Shown here: piece after piece, positions 62,801 to 64,000 of the stretch | Layout: every line of letters starts with the position of its first letter | Numbering within the stretch: position 1 is the first letter of the stretch | Assembly (NCBI GenBank): GCA_964438975.1 | Contig: CAYTMU010000010.1 | Location: 1-64,000 of the forward strand | Direction of reading: 5' to 3' | Source of the DNA: Chryseosolibacter sp964438975 | GTDB lineage: Bacteria > Bacteroidota > Bacteroidia > Cytophagales > Cyclobacteriaceae | DNA length: 64,000 nucleotides | The notes under the pieces: model-generated | What the model was told of the DNA's origin: nothing | Database searches by the model: none | The model's input: the letters and a program-made list of their open reading frames with translations, nothing else | Position numbers and translations under genes: made by a program

Positions 62801-64000
62801 TTCGTTGACGTGATCTTCTTCGGGGACGCCGTGCCGGTTGAGTTCCACGTAAAAATCTTCTCCGAAGAGTTCATGCCACCAGCGGAAGGCCTCTTCCGCC
62901 TGTTTTTCACCGACGTGAAGAATCAGATGCGGAACCTCGCTGCTCAGGCTGCCGGTGGTTGCGATCAGGTCTTGTTTGTACCGGGCAATGAGTGCTTTAT
63001 CAATGCGCGGATAGATACCGTAAAGACCTTCGGTAAAAGCGAGAGAACTTAGTTTCGCGAGGTTTTGATATCCGTTCTTGTTTTTCGCAAGTAATACCTG
63101 TGTGTAGCGCTTGTCGGGGTTGTCTTTCGTGAACTTCAGCTTCAGGCGCTCTTCCGCCGTATAGAATTCGCAGCCGACGATTGCTTTTATCTCCTGGTTC
63201 GCGGCCTCTTTCACGAACTTGAAGGCTCCGTACATATTGCCGAGGTCAGTCAGCGCGACGGCGGGCATGTTAAGCGACTTCGCCTTGCTAACCATACTCC
63301 GGATGTCGGGTGTTGCCTGCAATACCGAGAATTGGGAGTGAACGTGAAGGTGAACGAATGGTTTGCCGGCACTATGATCGCCGGTATCTGTCAACGAATA
63401 GGCTGCTTCTTTCTTTTTCTCCCGCTTGGTGAAGTTAGCTGCCTCCAGATCAGGCTCTTCGTAGTCGATCTCCTCGAACGGTGTGCTGTCGAATGGATTG
63501 GCAACTTTGTTCTTGATTAGTCCGAAGAAGCAACGCGCAGTTGCAGCAACGTCGTACGACGCATCGTGAGCATCACCGAAGTCTTTGCCAAAGAGCTTCT
63601 CGTGCAGTTCGACCAGCCGGGGCATCTTGAGCCTTCCGCCGATTCCGCCGGCGAGTTGACAGAAATCAATAGAGACCACCCCGGTATCAACTTTGTCCAG
63701 ATTCAGCAGTCGATCGACATCAAACCGCTGCCGGATGAATTCGGCGCCAAGAATACTGATGTCAAATTCGATGTTGTGACCGACAAGCAATTGCGCTCGA
63801 GCGAGATCCTTGATGAAGAGCTCAAGGACGTCTGAGAGCGGTGATCCTTCCTCCTGCGCGCGGCGTGTGGAGATACCGTGTATTTGTTCCGCTTTGTATG
63901 GAATATCAAAACCATCCGGCTGAATGATCACATTCTGGCGTGACAGCAGTTTACCTTTTGCGTCGTGCAGTTGCCATGCGAGTTGTACAACTCGTGGCCA
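59891..64000 (-). CDS. dnaE: DNA polymerase III alpha subunit with fused N-terminal DnaQ-type exonuclease (partial)
   Basis: The replicative polymerase gene is cut by the window edge; the frame is open to 64000 and reads WPRVVQLAWQLHDAKGK at its visible start. First comes a DEDDh 3'-5' exonuclease domain (64000 to about 63400) with GHNIEFD and DAHDASYD; the DxE motif lies outside. Next is the PHP domain from about 63365 (HLHVHSQFSVL), the catalytic core with GPGRGSAAGSAVAY and PDIDIDFDDEGRDK (about 62120-62160), the tandem helix-hairpin-helix and beta-binding regions, and a C-terminal OB fold. The exonuclease fusion occurs in Bacteroidota DnaE. The last visible residues VADVEVRT are the true C terminus. 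Confidence 0.93.
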   Translation of the reverse strand, partial: WPRVVQLAWQLHDAKGKLLSRQNVIIQPDGFDIPYKAEQIHGISTRRAQEEGSPLSDVLELFIKDLARAQLLVGHNIEFDISILGAEFIRQRFDVDRLLNLDKVDTGVVSIDFCQLAGGIGGRLKMPRLVELHEKLFGKDFGDAHDASYDVAATARCFFGLIKNKVANPFDSTPFEEIDYEEPDLEAANFTKREKKKEAAYSLTDTGDHSAGKPFVHLHVHSQFSVLQATPDIRSMVSKAKSLNMPAVALTDLGNMYGAFKFVKEAANQEIKAIVGCEFYTAEERLKLKFTKDNPDKRYTQVLLAKNKNGYQNLAKLSSLAFTEGLYGIYPRIDKALIARYKQDLIATTGSLSSEVPHLILHVGEKQAEEAFRWWHELFGEDFYVELNRHGVPEEDHVNEVLIRFADKYHVRYFAANECFYLDREEANAHDVLLCIKEGEFKSTPIGYGRGHRYGMVNDQYYFKSQEEMRSIFRDHPQAIETITEIIDKIESYTLERNVLLPKFDIPEGFSSEDEYLRHLTYLGAEKRYDELTQPIIDRLDFELATIQNTGYPGYFLIVQDFTSKARELGVSVGPGRGSAAGSAVAYCIGITNVDPIKYDLLFERFLNPDRVSLPDIDIDFDDEGRDKVLRYVIDKYGKNQVAQIITYGTMAAKSSIRDCSRVMELSLGDANVLAKMIPERPGTTLSMAFDESKELADIKKGNDLRAQVLQQAVILEGSIRNTGTHACGVIITPDDLRNFVPVSIARDSDMLVTQFDNSVVESAGMLKMDFLGLTTLTIIKTALKNISKSRGIEIDIEDIPLDDETTYQLFQRGETTGTFQFESAGMQKYLRQLKPDKFEDLIAMNALYRPGPMEYIPAFVNRKHGREPIRYDLPEMEEFLGETYGITVYQEQVMLLSQKLAGFSKGDADVLRKAMGKKQKAVLDKMKDKFIEGCQKNGHPQTICEKIWTDWEAFAQYAFNKSHSTCYSLIAYHTAYLKANYPAEYMAAVLTHSQNNLENVTFFIEESRNLGIRVLGPHVNESGKFFEVNKEGEIRFGLGAIKGAGDAAVEAIIQERESAGSYIDIFDFSKRLSHRSVNKKTYECLALSGAFDCFADLHRRQYVYSKDGDISLIEKAIKYAVKAQLEEQSAQASLFGGTSGAEMPKPRIEPVEPFSEIEKLNLEKEVVGIYISGHPLDHFRFEMETFCNTACNQLTEIETLAGRELKLGGIVTGVEHRTTKTGKPFGKFYLEDYSGNTSFMLFGEDYLKFRNFLNIGWFLFLEGMVVKNNWGQQNLEMKIRNMDLLNEIGVKRSKGIQLRVNANEITPDLIGKIEDVCQQFSGNTPLFLKIRDDQENISLELMSRKFRVNPVNDMVLRMKKVADVEVRT

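Overview
The window is almost certainly chromosomal DNA of a Bacteroidota bacterium, most likely of the Cytophagales (Chryseolinea/Ohtaekwangia-like). The grounds are -7 promoter elements of the TAnnTTTG type with few Shine-Dalgarno sequences, a type IX secretion (T9SS) sorting-domain protein, a paired-ExbD TonB operon, the Bacteroidota form of arginine decarboxylase, a DnaE with a fused N-terminal exonuclease, and many secreted TPR and outer-membrane proteins. Taxonomy is inferred from gene content only.

Region 1 (1-2466) is accessory. A 31-bp direct repeat (1-31 and 2436-2466) resembling the 3' end of a tRNA, probably tRNA-Asn, flanks an A+T-rich arsenic cassette: arsR, arsM, a thioredoxin-type arsC and a 5'-deleted arsN-like acetyltransferase. 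Each repeat is followed by its own terminator, and two matching inverted repeats look like ArsR operators. No integrase is visible, so this looks like a minimal or decayed island.

Region 2 (2700-15660) holds a secreted M1 and an M24 peptidase, a TauE/SafE exporter, a polyprenol-phosphate mannosyltransferase, an EF-G paralogue, and an arginine/polyamine group: arginine decarboxylase, diverging from arginase-family ureohydrolase, deoxyhypusine-synthase-like protein and argS. A 7-bp tandem repeat array (9864-9940) lies between the decarboxylase and EF-G.

Region 3 (15750-23730) has two overlapping glutathione peroxidase genes followed by menA, a DUF4136 lipoprotein with an outer-membrane barrel protein, guaA, a TPR plus periplasmic-binding-fold protein and hemL. 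Region 4 (23800-30370, minus strand) is a tight seven-gene operon exbB-exbD-exbD-tonB-small membrane protein-PstS-like lipoprotein-TPR protein, plus a DedA protein.

Region 5 (30700-43600) holds secreted proteins of unknown role, two tandem-domain universal stress proteins, a membrane DnaJ protein, SUI1/YciH, nuoABCD only, the NAD(P)HX repair enzyme, a near stand-alone T9SS sorting domain, threonine aldolase and asnS. Region 6 (43800-64000) holds rpoN, a degenerate PAP2-like membrane protein, a disordered BON-domain protein, a 1,416-residue secreted TPR-CHAT protein, an AddAB-type helicase-nuclease pair, SRPBCC, DUF6265 and YkgJ-type proteins, trxA, and an exonuclease-DnaE polymerase that runs off the right edge. 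Outside 1-2466 nothing looks recently transferred. The most unusual items are the integrase-less arsenic island, the decarboxylase/ureohydrolase/DHS-like cluster, the secreted TPR-CHAT protein and the TonB operon with a PstS-like lipoprotein.
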